Shown: positions 33,345 to 42,386, numbered from the stretch's first letter. The stretch is 64,000 nt of DNA from Kushneria konosiri (GCF_002155145.1 NZ_CP021323.1:310001-374000); one strand, 5' to 3'. Translations and numbers: made by a program. The notes: generated from the letters alone by a model not told the origin.

Positions 33345-35091
33345 TAACTGTCACCTCGTTAAAAGCATCTATAATAATGGGGAGCATCGTTATGACCTCA
33401 ATAACTCTATTCTTGCTAAACTTTATATCAAGATCATACAGATAAGCCGTCAACCTGATCAATTTGTAATTGAATACATCACCGCTCGTTATGCGGGTTT
33501 TCTTTAGATAGTCATCAAGAGGACAAAGATATTTATCATTTGCAGGGAAGCCAGCTCCTAACGGTTCAATAGACCATCTTGACCAATCTGACAGGACTAT
33601 TTTGTCTTGATCACTTTCTGCATACCACACAGAACCTGGCCGCAAATCGTGATTAACAACAACCAAAGCCCTATTGCTCAAAAACTCTCTGACAGGGGTT
33701 AAAAGCTCTAGGAATTTTTTCACATCGTTGCAATGGCGTACATCGGCGCTGTAAGAAGCTATGACATGCATTTTTTTAAAAAAGTGTTCAGACCATTTTT
33801 CCCAAAAAAAGGATCGACTCTTTTTATAGCTTTTAATCAAATTTTTACTTGGCTGAAATCGACAAACACAAACATAAATCTTTACAAAAAAATCCGCTTC
33901 AAGCTTTTGTGAGTTGGCATTGAAAAACCCTTTAATATCAAAAACATGATAGCGCCGCCCTAGATCATCATGGTGGGCAATGAGTTTTGGTGACGGTAAA
34001 TATCTTGCATTCTCATCCAGAAGTAAAGTCATCTCATGGATGGACTGTAAAGTACTTCCAGTATCAAAAATCTTGAAATGGAACCTGTTCTGGCAACTGC
34101 TGCCGTCGGATTCAACCAGATTGAACGACAGAACACCCGAAGGCTTATAATCATTCCAGAAGAAACAATAATGGATCGTTTCGCCCCTGTCATCATCCGG
34201 GATCAAGGTCAATGCTTTATGCTGCCAGCCTGCATCAATAACCTCATCCCAAATATCCGACCCATGCTTTCGCTGAGCCGGGAAATGATTTCTTTTTAAA
34301 AACAAGGCGCTTATCTTATTCTTCTGGCCATTAATTCTTTTAATTTCATTACTAACCGCAGACAATTTATTGGCCATCTGACGGCACATCAGCAACCCGA
34401 TAACGATAGAAAAAAAACCTGGCGGCGAAAAATAAATATAGTCAGCTATGATAAAACCAAAAGAAAGAAGAAAGAAAACACCTGATGCGGCACCCACATT
34501 GTTTGCTATAGCTCCCGCAACACTTCTTTGAATTTTAAAAAATCTTGTCAGCGTAAAATCCAAGGCAAACAGGGATACCATCAAAAGCAATATAAAGACA
34601 GCAAGCTTTTTATAGACCAAAACCAGAAAACACAAAGCCAACGTTATAAAGAAGAGATTGGCCAAGCTTTTCACATATCGCTGGTAACTTGCCTTGGCAA
34701 TGTCCTGCTGCTTTTCGAAAAGTGCAATCTTTTTATTTTTTTCTAAAACAAGATTCGATCCTAATGCCACTGTTTTTTCCGAGGCTTTTTCTAGAAGCAG
34801 ATGCATAATGTAAGCACCCGCCGTCGCTAGGCTGAGCAATACAATCAACTCATTTATTTCAACACCCGACAAAAAAGCAGGAAAATATCCTGGCACATGG
34901 CCGGAACTTACTAAAATAATAATTTTCAGCGGCAAAAAATAAGAAACTATCCTTGAAACTTGCGATGCAAGAGTAACAAAAATGGCAATAGCAATGTAAA
35001 TGAAAGATTTTCTAAAAAAAACCTTGCTTAATTCAAAATACCACAAGATTGTAGTTTTCAACTTTAAACCTGTATCGTACTTTCCGGTCAT
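33337..35091 (-). CDS. Fusion of an ABC-exporter-type membrane domain with a kinase-like (APH/choline-kinase fold) domain
   Basis: 584 residues, very AT-rich. Residues 1-265 look like a six-helix type-1 ABC exporter membrane domain ending in a long helix (QMANKLSAVSNEIKRI), but no Walker A, signature motif or Walker B follows. Instead residues 300-584 look like an aminoglycoside-phosphotransferase/choline-kinase fold: possible ATP lysine Lys340 (FHFKIF), alpha-C Glu353, catalytic loop NHDLRPGS with Asp482, and metal Asp502 in VLSDWSRW. The usual loop Asn is Ser487, so activity is uncertain. It overlaps the TagD-like gene by 8 bases, which ties it to phospho-alcohol activation. Transport, kinase or scaffold roles are all inference. 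Confidence 0.6.
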   Translation of the reverse strand: MTGKYDTGLKLKTTILWYFELSKVFFRKSFIYIAIAIFVTLASQVSRIVSYFLPLKIIILVSSGHVPGYFPAFLSGVEINELIVLLSLATAGAYIMHLLLEKASEKTVALGSNLVLEKNKKIALFEKQQDIAKASYQRYVKSLANLFFITLALCFLVLVYKKLAVFILLLMVSLFALDFTLTRFFKIQRSVAGAIANNVGAASGVFFLLSFGFIIADYIYFSPPGFFSIVIGLLMCRQMANKLSAVSNEIKRINGQKNKISALFLKRNHFPAQRKHGSDIWDEVIDAGWQHKALTLIPDDDRGETIHYCFFWNDYKPSGVLSFNLVESDGSSCQNRFHFKIFDTGSTLQSIHEMTLLLDENARYLPSPKLIAHHDDLGRRYHVFDIKGFFNANSQKLEADFFVKIYVCVCRFQPSKNLIKSYKKSRSFFWEKWSEHFFKKMHVIASYSADVRHCNDVKKFLELLTPVREFLSNRALVVVNHDLRPGSVWYAESDQDKIVLSDWSRWSIEPLGAGFPANDKYLCPLDDYLKKTRITSGDVFNYKLIRLTAYLYDLDIKFSKNRVIEVITMLPIIIDAFNEVTVSE

Positions 35092-35140
35092 CCCTACCCC
35101 AGTCGAAAAAATTTCTAAAGGTAAGTAGGGATATTTAATA

Positions 35141-36193
35141 TCAGCAGTTCTCGATCAATGACCAGGTGACAGCTGTACCCGAGGTCACATCCTTAGAAGC
35201 GGATTTGCCCAATACTTTTTCAAGGTGTTTTGGTGCAAGCCCAAATCCAGGCCTTATACTTTTAACATGATAGGACGTTATCGTTTCCCCCTTTTTAATA
35301 TCGTTAACAAAGTACAACGAGCGTCGAAACTTGATGTTTCCCAACTCACTCGACTTCTGGCCATAGTCCACCTTGCCCAGAGCCGCCCAGGCGGTTTTGG
35401 TATCTCGGCAAAGGGCTGTGAGGTCCTCGGGTTCGAGCGAGAAACTGTCATCGGGTCCACCACCCTGTCTGTCCAGCGTGACGTGTTTTTCGATGATCGA
35501 TGCACCGAGTGCCACGCTTGTTACAGCGGTGGTGTTGTCCAGCGTGTGATCGGAAAGGCCGGTCACGCAGCCAAATCGAGCGGCCATGTCCGGGATGGTG
35601 CGCAAATTGTAATCCTCTGCAGGGGCAGGATAGCCACTGACGCAGTGCAAAATGGCAAGTTCCCTGCAGCCGGCGCCCCGGGCCGCATCAACGGCTTCCT
35701 GGATCTCTTCATCGTTGGCCATGCCGGTGGAAATAATCATCGGCTTGCCTTTTGAGGCCACATATTCGATCAGAGGGAGGTCAATGGCTTCAAACGAGGC
35801 GATCTTGTAGGCGGGGGCCCCAAGCGCTTCCAGCAGGTCGACGGCGGTCGTGTCAAAGGGAGAACTGAACAGGGTAATACCAAGTGAACGGGCATATTCA
35901 AACAGCCTGGCATGCCACTCCCATGGCGTGTGGGCCCACTCGTACAGCTCATAAAGTGTTCGCCCCTTCCAGAGACCATCATTGATCTGAAAGTCTGGCT
36001 TATCACTTTTAAGTGTAATGGTGTCCGGGCGATAGGTTTGAATTTTAACTGCGTCAGCACCGCACTTTTTTGCGGTCTTTATAATCTCCAATGCTTTCAA
36101 AATATCACCATTGTGATTAGCCGAAAGCTCTGCAATCACATAAGGTGCATGGTTTTCACCGACATCCCTACCATCTATTCTTATATTTTGCAC
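35141..36193 (-). CDS. pseI: Pseudaminic acid synthase (NeuB family)
   Basis: Condenses a 2,4-diamino-2,4,6-trideoxy-altrose derivative with phosphoenolpyruvate to a pseudaminic-acid-type nonulosonate. The 350 residues show APYVIAELSANHNGD, GADAVKIQTYRPDTIT, TLFSSPFD, YKIASFEAIDLPLIEYVA, STGMAN, HCVSGYPAP, GLSDHTL and EKHVTLDR, then a C-terminal antifreeze-like SAF domain (FRRSLYFVNDIKKGE). TLKSDKPDFQI and LWKGRTLYELYEWAHTPWEWH are typical of PseI rather than sialic or legionaminic synthases. GTG start at 36193 with AAGGAG 7 bases upstream. Confidence 0.93.
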   Translation of the reverse strand: MQNIRIDGRDVGENHAPYVIAELSANHNGDILKALEIIKTAKKCGADAVKIQTYRPDTITLKSDKPDFQINDGLWKGRTLYELYEWAHTPWEWHARLFEYARSLGITLFSSPFDTTAVDLLEALGAPAYKIASFEAIDLPLIEYVASKGKPMIISTGMANDEEIQEAVDAARGAGCRELAILHCVSGYPAPAEDYNLRTIPDMAARFGCVTGLSDHTLDNTTAVTSVALGASIIEKHVTLDRQGGGPDDSFSLEPEDLTALCRDTKTAWAALGKVDYGQKSSELGNIKFRRSLYFVNDIKKGETITSYHVKSIRPGFGLAPKHLEKVLGKSASKDVTSGTAVTWSLIENC

Positions 36194-36196
36194 AAA

Positions 36197-36835
36197 TCAC
36201 TCCTTAACCAACTTTATTGAATACTTAAATCCGTTCATATAAAAGAAAGCGGGGTATCGCTTCCAATCCATCAATCTAATTTTATTAAAAGACGTTCGCA
36301 AACTATCTTCCGGATCTATTTCGCTATCGGCTGGCGTTCTTTTCCGATAGTAAGTTGCTTTTGATTCATCTTGTTTTTCAGGTGTATGTTGCGAACCAAA
36401 AAGCAACAGCGCTTCGCTCATGAGTATGAGTTCCGTCTCAAAAAGCTCAGAATTAATCTCATCGATCAACTGATGATCTTTCACTTCAAACGTCCGCTTT
36501 GCCCATATGGCACCCGTATCGACACCATCCTCTGCTTCCAAGAGACTTACAGTAATACAGTCAGCGCCCTCCAAAAGATCCCAGATATAAGGGCTCCAAC
36601 CACGGCCTTTTGGAAGATCACTGGCATGGACAACCAACGTGCTTGAGTATTTAGATCTATGACTTGAGTTAACGATTTGATGGCAGGAAATCAAAAAAAG
36701 AAGGTCGCCACCCCTAAGTTCCTCGACATCTCTGACCAAATCTATCTCACATCTTCCGCGATTATCACCGATCCATCTATCAATCCAAGGATTGACAGGA
36801 TGATCTTTATCAGAGCAGAGTATTGAAATTCTCAT
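36197..36835 (-). CDS. Formyltransferase-like enzyme in the pseudaminic acid pathway (PseJ-like)
   Basis: 212 residues, AT-rich, with the formyltransferase-fold stretch VVHASDLPKGRGWSPYIWDLLEG (about 69-91, carrying the catalytic His) and DGVDTGAIWAK (catalytic Asp) as in methionyl-tRNA formyltransferases and sugar N-formyltransferases. It occupies the place in the pathway order where PseH acetyltransferase normally acts, between PseG/PseC products and PseI. The likely reaction is N-formylation of the 4-amino group of UDP-4-amino-4,6-dideoxy-altrosamine, giving a 7-formamido pseudaminic acid. The ATG at 36835 overlaps the pseG stop (ATGA). The named substrate is inferred from context. Confidence 0.75.
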   Translation of the reverse strand: MRISILCSDKDHPVNPWIDRWIGDNRGRCEIDLVRDVEELRGGDLLFLISCHQIVNSSHRSKYSSTLVVHASDLPKGRGWSPYIWDLLEGADCITVSLLEAEDGVDTGAIWAKRTFEVKDHQLIDEINSELFETELILMSEALLLFGSQHTPEKQDESKATYYRKRTPADSEIDPEDSLRTSFNKIRLMDWKRYPAFFYMNGFKYSIKLVKE

Positions 36836-37974
36836 GGGCAACCATAGTTTAAAATAGTAGAACCAACTTTATCCGTGCCCAGACCATCAACTAAACGAAA
36901 ACAATTTTCAGCCATATAACCAAGTTTAGTTGAGGGCATTTGGATATTGCTTATCGAATTTAAAATTTCAAATTTCAGGCCGGAGCTGTAAGCGTTTCCT
37001 GCACATATCACTGCACCATGTTCTGCAAGATACTTTGCTATCATCTTCTGATTTTCAGCAATGACAATCATGATGGCAGGAAGACCTAGAGCACAGCGCT
37101 CCCAGGAGGTACTCCCGGCAGCCCCGATGGCGAGATCGGCATTTGCCATCCGACGCGCCATATCATCGACGTTGACCACAACTTCGGTGGACCAGGGTAA
37201 GTTTGCTGCCTGCTCCCTGACAGTATCCAGCCACGGTGCTGTTGCCCCCATGACCACCGTGACATGACACGTGGCGGGAAGCTCACTTTGCTGCAGGGCA
37301 TCCAGCACAATGCCGGTGACATTGTCCTTGTCGACCCCGCCAAGGCTGATCAACAGCGCCTGACATTCCCGACTGTGCTCACGGCGCTCAAGACTGTAGG
37401 GCCGCCACTGTGCGAATTCCGGCCTGAGCAGCGCGTACTCTGGCCCGATCATCAGGTGGCAGTGGCCGGGCACCAGATGTTCGTAATCCGCAGCCTGTCG
37501 CCCCAGATTCTGGTCAAGCAGGGCGTCGGCAGCATGCGGTCGGTCCGCCAGATCATCAATGACCAGAAGCCGGGTCGCGTCGGGTAGCACCGCGTTTTCC
37601 CACTGCGCATCAAGGGCGTAGTGATCGACCACCAGCCAGTCCGGGCCAATGTCCTGAATGATGGATCGAGACTGCTCGGCGTCCTGCTGCCAACCGGTGC
37701 CCAGCCAGTGGGCATGCACGGGTGCTTCAATGTCCCGGGTTACAGAATCACTCAAGCCGGCGTTTGACAGCGCGTGTGTCGAGAAACCATTTGTCTCGAT
37801 CGCATTCATCAGATGCCCCGGGTGATCACGGCACAGAAAATGGCATGTCACTCCCTGCTGTGAGAGCGCGCGCGCAAGCGTCAGGCAGCGCATCACGTGC
37901 CCCGTGCCTATCTCCAGCGAGGCATCGACTCGAAAGGCGACAACACGCGGACGGTGATCACGCTGCGCGCTCAT
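36832..37974 (-). CDS. pseG: UDP-2,4-diamido-2,4,6-trideoxy-altropyranose hydrolase
   Basis: Removes UDP from the pseudaminic acid precursor before the NeuB-type step. The 380-residue protein has the MurG-like GT-B fold: AFRVDASLEIGTGHVMRCLTLARAL near the N terminus, WLVVDHYALDAQWE, LLVIDDLADRPH, DALLDQNLG, LLISLGGVDKDN and AIGAAGSTSWERCALGLPAI. The active-site His is in GTGHVMR. The ATG at 37974 overlaps the pseF stop (ATGA); the open frame upstream lies in pseF. The last 50 residues are more AT-rich than the rest. Confidence 0.92.
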   Translation of the reverse strand: MSAQRDHRPRVVAFRVDASLEIGTGHVMRCLTLARALSQQGVTCHFLCRDHPGHLMNAIETNGFSTHALSNAGLSDSVTRDIEAPVHAHWLGTGWQQDAEQSRSIIQDIGPDWLVVDHYALDAQWENAVLPDATRLLVIDDLADRPHAADALLDQNLGRQAADYEHLVPGHCHLMIGPEYALLRPEFAQWRPYSLERREHSRECQALLISLGGVDKDNVTGIVLDALQQSELPATCHVTVVMGATAPWLDTVREQAANLPWSTEVVVNVDDMARRMANADLAIGAAGSTSWERCALGLPAIMIVIAENQKMIAKYLAEHGAVICAGNAYSSGLKFEILNSISNIQMPSTKLGYMAENCFRLVDGLGTDKVGSTILNYGCP

Positions 37975-38687
37975 GAACTCTCTCCATGTTCGCGCTCTGC
38001 CTGCATGGCCTTGAAGAGCCATTCGGCACGCACCCAGTCGTCCGGGGTATCGATATCCTGTACCCGGTGGCGCGGAAGCCTTACCGGACAAGCGCGAGGG
38101 CTGAACAGGGGCCGCTGCTCAAGCCAGGCCTCTGCCCTGCCCCAGTAGAACTGACCGGCATCGTGCCATGCTTCTTCCAGATCCTGAGAGCGGGTCGAGA
38201 AATGCTCAGGGTTGAACATTTCGACACGGCCATTGCTGGTCATTTTCAGGGCGCGCTGGATGGGGAAGGCGTAATCGGTGACCGAGAACGCGAAATCAGC
38301 ATCGTTGTTGCCTTGAAGCTGAGCCAGTCCGCGCGACAGGTACTCCGAAGAAAGAAAGGGCGCTGTTGCGTAGATACAGCAGACAAACCCGGGCAGGGTT
38401 TCATGATCCTTGAGCCACTGCGCGGCGTGAGCCACCACCGGTATCGTTCCCGTGAAGTCATCGGAAAGCGCGTCGGGCCGTATGAAAGGGGTTTCTGCCC
38501 CGTACTGGCGAGCAATATCGGCAATGTCGTGATCATCGGTCGATACCACAACACGCTCGATGCCTGGACATTTGAGCGCGGCACGGATCGAGTGCGCGAT
38601 CATCGGTGCACCGCAAAAGACCTTGATGTTCTTTCGCGGAATACGTTTGCTGCCCCCGCGAGCAGGTATGATCGCGACACCTGTCAT
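37971..38687 (-). CDS. pseF: CMP-pseudaminic acid cytidylyltransferase
   Basis: Activates the nonulosonate with CTP for glycosyl transfer. The 238 residues follow the NeuA/PseF pattern: AIIPARGGSKRIPRKNIKVF, GAPMIAHSIRAA, VVVSTDDHDIADIARQYGAE, PFIRPDALSDD, CCIYATAPFLSSEYL, and FYWGRAEAWLEQRPLF near the C terminus. The last motif is typical of PseF. It overlaps its neighbours pseC and pseG with ATGA junctions. Confidence 0.93.
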   Translation of the reverse strand: MTGVAIIPARGGSKRIPRKNIKVFCGAPMIAHSIRAALKCPGIERVVVSTDDHDIADIARQYGAETPFIRPDALSDDFTGTIPVVAHAAQWLKDHETLPGFVCCIYATAPFLSSEYLSRGLAQLQGNNDADFAFSVTDYAFPIQRALKMTSNGRVEMFNPEHFSTRSQDLEEAWHDAGQFYWGRAEAWLEQRPLFSPRACPVRLPRHRVQDIDTPDDWVRAEWLFKAMQAEREHGESS

Positions 38688-39844
38688 GATGAAAGTGCCT
38701 GCGTCAGAACGCGGATAACCTCATCCTGATCGCTTTCGGTAAGCCCCGGGTATAGCGGCAGGCTGATGGCCTCCCGGTAATAGGCCTCGGCTTCAGGAAA
38801 ATCGCCCTGAGCAAATCCCAGGTCTTCATAGTAAGGCTGCAGATGCACCGGAATATAATGAAGATTGACCCCGATGCCCTGCTCGCGCAAATACTCGAAA
38901 ACGGTTCGGTGGTCTGTGGCAATGCGTGTGAGATCCAGCCGAACGATATAGAGATGAAATGCCGAATAACCGGTGTCGGTCTGGTAAGGCGTCTTGAGCG
39001 GCAGCTCGGCCAGCCTTTCATTATATCGACGCGCCAGTGAGTGACGACGTTCGACATACTCATCCAGCCGTTCGAGCTGTGAGAGCCCCAGCGCGGCCTG
39101 CAACTCGGTCATCCGGTAGTTATACCCGAGGGCAATCTGTTCGTAGTACCAGGGCCCATGGGACGCCGAGCGCATGGAAGCGTCATCCCGCGTGATCCCA
39201 TGGCTTCTCAGCAACGCCATCTTCTCGAACAGGACGCTGTCATTGGTGACCGCCATTCCCCCTTCTGCCGAGGTAATGATCTTGACCGGGTGAAAGCTGA
39301 ACACCGTGATATCGCTGTAGCGGCCGTTGCCGATGTATTCTTCCAGATACTTGCCCCCTATCGCATGGGAGGCATCTTCGATGATGCGAAACCCGTAGCG
39401 CTGCCCTAGCGCATGGATGGCCTGCATGTCACAGGGCTGGCCACTCAGGTGTACCGCAACCACGACGCTGGGAAGTCGCCCCTGTTGCTCTGCCTCTATC
39501 AGCTTCTTCTCGAGCGCCTCCGGACTGATATTGTAAGTCTCGGGATCGATATCAACGAAATCGACCCGGGCGCCGCAGTAGAGGCCACAGTTGGCAGAGG
39601 CCACGAAAGTCACAGGTGAGGTCCAGAGCCAATCCCCCGCGTCAAGATCAAATGCAAGGCAGGCCAGATGAAGCGCTGAAGTGGCGCTGTTCATTGCCAG
39701 TGCATGCCTGGCACCGACCTTGTCCCCGAGCGCTTTTTCAAAAGCGGGCACCTTTGGCCCCTGAGTCAGGTAGTCTGATTTCAACACCTCAACGACCGCA
39801 TCGATATCGGCGTCGGTAATGTCCTGGCGACCATATGGAATCAT
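38684..39844 (-). CDS. pseC: UDP-4-amino-4,6-dideoxy-N-acetyl-altrosamine transaminase
   Basis: PLP-dependent aminotransferase, second step of the pseudaminic acid pathway. 386 residues of the DegT/DnrJ/EryC1 family: IPYGRQDITDADIDAVVEVLKSD, NSATSALHLACLA, DASHAIGG, FSFHPVKIITSAEGGMAV with the Schiff-base Lys, and GYNYRMTELQAALGLSQL. It overlaps pseB upstream by one base (TGATG) and pseF downstream by 4 bases. Confidence 0.93.
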   Translation of the reverse strand: MIPYGRQDITDADIDAVVEVLKSDYLTQGPKVPAFEKALGDKVGARHALAMNSATSALHLACLAFDLDAGDWLWTSPVTFVASANCGLYCGARVDFVDIDPETYNISPEALEKKLIEAEQQGRLPSVVVAVHLSGQPCDMQAIHALGQRYGFRIIEDASHAIGGKYLEEYIGNGRYSDITVFSFHPVKIITSAEGGMAVTNDSVLFEKMALLRSHGITRDDASMRSASHGPWYYEQIALGYNYRMTELQAALGLSQLERLDEYVERRHSLARRYNERLAELPLKTPYQTDTGYSAFHLYIVRLDLTRIATDHRTVFEYLREQGIGVNLHYIPVHLQPYYEDLGFAQGDFPEAEAYYREAISLPLYPGLTESDQDEVIRVLTQALSS

Positions 39845-40842
39845 CAGATGCTCCCGATCTTTTCCCAGTTTTCAGCGATCCAGGCCTTGAGCGCTTCGTC
39901 GCTCATCCATTCGCTATTATTGTCGCTGGCGTAGACAAACCCTTCAGGCACCTTTTTACCGTCCTTGATACGGTTGGCATCCTTATCCCAGCTGTTAATG
40001 GCCGGAAGAATCTTGAAGTGCTCAGGATACTCATAGGTATAGTGCGCGTCTTCCAAACCAATCATCTGTTCATGCAGTTTTTCGCCCGGACGAATACCCA
40101 CAACTTCCTGCTTTGCTTCAGGTGCAATTACGCGGGCAAGATCGGTCACATTCATGGAAGGAATTTTCTTGACGTAGATTTCGCCACCTTCCATATCTTC
40201 AAAGGCATGCCAGACGAGCTCCACGCCCTCTTCAAGAGAAATCATGAACCGGGTCATGCGATCATCGGTAATCGGCAGCACACCCTTGTCTCGAATCGAC
40301 ATGAAAAAGGGAATGACCGATCCACGTGAGCCCATGACATTGCCATAGCGCACTACTGAAAACCGGGTCTCGTGGCCACCAGCATAGGAGTTACCCGCCA
40401 CAAACAACTTGTCTGAGGTCAACTTGGTGGCGCCATAAAGATTAATGGGGCTACTGGCCTTGTCGGTGGAAAGCGCTACAACCTTTTTGACACCTTTATC
40501 AATACAGGCATCGATAAGGTTCATGGCGCCGGTAACATTGGTTTTGACACATTCAAACGGATTGTATTCGGCGGTTGGCACAATTTTGGTTGCCGCCGCA
40601 TGCACAACATAATCAACGCCATCCAGCGCTCGATATACACGCTCGCGATCGCGTACGTCGCCGATAAAAAAGCGCACACGGTCATCGCCTACAAATTTCT
40701 TGGCCATTTCCCACTGCTTCATCTCATCGCGGGAAAAGATAATGACCCTTTTCGGATTATATTTGGCCAACAACATTGGGATAAATGTATGGCCGAAAGA
40801 CCCCGTACCGCCGGTAACAAGAACAGATGCATTATTGAACAT
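39844..40842 (-). CDS. pseB: UDP-N-acetylglucosamine 4,6-dehydratase (inverting)
   Basis: First step of the pathway: dehydration and C5 inversion of UDP-GlcNAc. The 332-residue SDR protein has VLVTGGTGSFGHTFIPMLL, VIIFSRDEMKQWEMAKKF, DVRDRERVYRALDGVDYVVHAAATKIVPTAEYNP, LSTDKASSPINLYGATKL with the Lys-Asp and Tyr-x-x-x-Lys sites, and RYGNVMGSRGSVIPFF. The ATG at 40842 has AAGGAA upstream and overlaps the preceding stop (TGATG); an earlier in-frame start (40869) lies within the upstream gene. Confidence 0.94.
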   Translation of the reverse strand: MFNNASVLVTGGTGSFGHTFIPMLLAKYNPKRVIIFSRDEMKQWEMAKKFVGDDRVRFFIGDVRDRERVYRALDGVDYVVHAAATKIVPTAEYNPFECVKTNVTGAMNLIDACIDKGVKKVVALSTDKASSPINLYGATKLTSDKLFVAGNSYAGGHETRFSVVRYGNVMGSRGSVIPFFMSIRDKGVLPITDDRMTRFMISLEEGVELVWHAFEDMEGGEIYVKKIPSMNVTDLARVIAPEAKQEVVGIRPGEKLHEQMIGLEDAHYTYEYPEHFKILPAINSWDKDANRIKDGKKVPEGFVYASDNNSEWMSDEALKAWIAENWEKIGSI

Positions 40843-42386
40843 CAAAAATTTCCTTTTTCTGCTTTCCATTCGTTTCCGAACGAATTTTGAATATAATCTT
40901 TATACTCTTCGCGAGACATCTTTAAAACATTCTCGGCTCTACTATCGCACTCAACCACTCCAGCGTTATGGAGGTTTTTTATAAACAAAAAACTTTGCAA
41001 AGGATCATGCTTTATTCCTAAAGAATTTTTGTCGGGTGAAATACCACGAGGCTTATAACTTTCATTATACAAATCACCAACATAAAAGTTCACATTGAAT
41101 AGCTTTATCTTTTCAGGTGCAAACTTAAGAACATCCCATACTATTCTTTGAACAGCATGCATATTTTTAAAATTAGGCATGAAATTCCAAGGTGACCTTC
41201 TAACCCAACGTGCACCAGGCCCATCACCCATATTCAAAGCTGATGTATAATCCTGTCTGTTCCTATATACAGGAATAAAATTCTCTTTTTTCCTCAACGA
41301 TAAAATTTCGTCAAATCGATGCTTGAATGTATGCTTTGTATAATATGAGATATCCAACTTCGTACCCAAGGACTTTTTCTCGTCCAGAAAGTCAGACATA
41401 TTAAAAGCATTGGTTCTAATAACAGTGTCATAAGAATCAATTTCCTCATGAAGATTTTCCACAATGCCAGCAGGACCAACGATAGCGATTGTTTTGGATC
41501 TTATTTTCTTTTCAAAGCAACCTTCATGCGGCCTTTCAGGATAAAATATCTTTTTTTCGGAAAACCCTAGTCTATAAAGGTATTCTTCGACCTGTTGAAA
41601 AGGATGATTTTTTAAGCTGGAAGCGCTTTTTTGCGAGGTCAAAACATCAACATACTCTTTAGCAGATTCGAATCTTTCTGAAAACAAATATGCCATTAGA
41701 ACTTGATAGCAAATATCAATATCTTTGATTTTTTCTTTTTGGCTTATCAGAACATCAGAAACCTCATCTTTAAGCCTATATGCTTCAAGCACAAACCCTT
41801 GTTTAAAAAGAGTTTCAAACAGGAATGAAAAAAAACTCATGTCTCTTCTTCTTATTTTTAGAGACAAACCATTAAAAATATCTTTCGTATATTGTTTTTT
41901 GAAAACGTTAAAAAAATAAAAAACCGCATACAATCTAGGATCTTCATAGCTCGAGGACTGAAAGTCCTTAACTAGTGCTTCAGCGTAGTCAAACTCATTT
42001 ATTGAAATCAAAAGCCTAGCCAGCTTTATATATTCATCTATCGTGAAGCTTGCCGCCTTAGGAAGTGCAGCTTCTACAGCTTCCTTTACAGTAACCTTCT
42101 CTCCCATACTCTCATCAGCCAAAACTTTATTAAAGAATAAACTTTTATTATAAGGGTAGATCAACACTGAAAAATTATAAATTTTCTTCACTTTTGAAGC
42201 ATCATGCTTATTAGAGTAAAACCTTAAAAGTTCAGATATCTCACGCGAATTCGCAGTGAGTCCTTTCCCAAAAAATTTTTTTGTTTTTATAAAATTTGAC
42301 AAATCCATAATCGGGTACAATGAAGATGCGACAAGAAACACCACCTTCCTTATTGCGGATTTATTTTTTATAATAAATCTGATCAT
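40842..42386 (-). CDS. GT29-like (sialyltransferase-motif) glycosyltransferase with N-terminal helical region
   Basis: 514 residues, very AT-rich. Residues 1-290 are helical and look repeat-like (possible TPR type). From about 299 the sequence KTIAIVGPAG...VENLHEEIDSYDTVIRTNAF resembles the large sialylmotif of GT29 enzymes, with later GTKLDISYYT and LGIKHDPLQSFLFIKNLH as possible small-motif equivalents. GT29-like proteins use CMP-nonulosonates, and pseB-pseF follow directly, so a pseudaminyltransferase role is the best inference. The family match is by eye and not strong in the second half. Confidence 0.6.
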   Translation of the reverse strand: MIRFIIKNKSAIRKVVFLVASSLYPIMDLSNFIKTKKFFGKGLTANSREISELLRFYSNKHDASKVKKIYNFSVLIYPYNKSLFFNKVLADESMGEKVTVKEAVEAALPKAASFTIDEYIKLARLLISINEFDYAEALVKDFQSSSYEDPRLYAVFYFFNVFKKQYTKDIFNGLSLKIRRRDMSFFSFLFETLFKQGFVLEAYRLKDEVSDVLISQKEKIKDIDICYQVLMAYLFSERFESAKEYVDVLTSQKSASSLKNHPFQQVEEYLYRLGFSEKKIFYPERPHEGCFEKKIRSKTIAIVGPAGIVENLHEEIDSYDTVIRTNAFNMSDFLDEKKSLGTKLDISYYTKHTFKHRFDEILSLRKKENFIPVYRNRQDYTSALNMGDGPGARWVRRSPWNFMPNFKNMHAVQRIVWDVLKFAPEKIKLFNVNFYVGDLYNESYKPRGISPDKNSLGIKHDPLQSFLFIKNLHNAGVVECDSRAENVLKMSREEYKDYIQNSFGNEWKAEKGNF

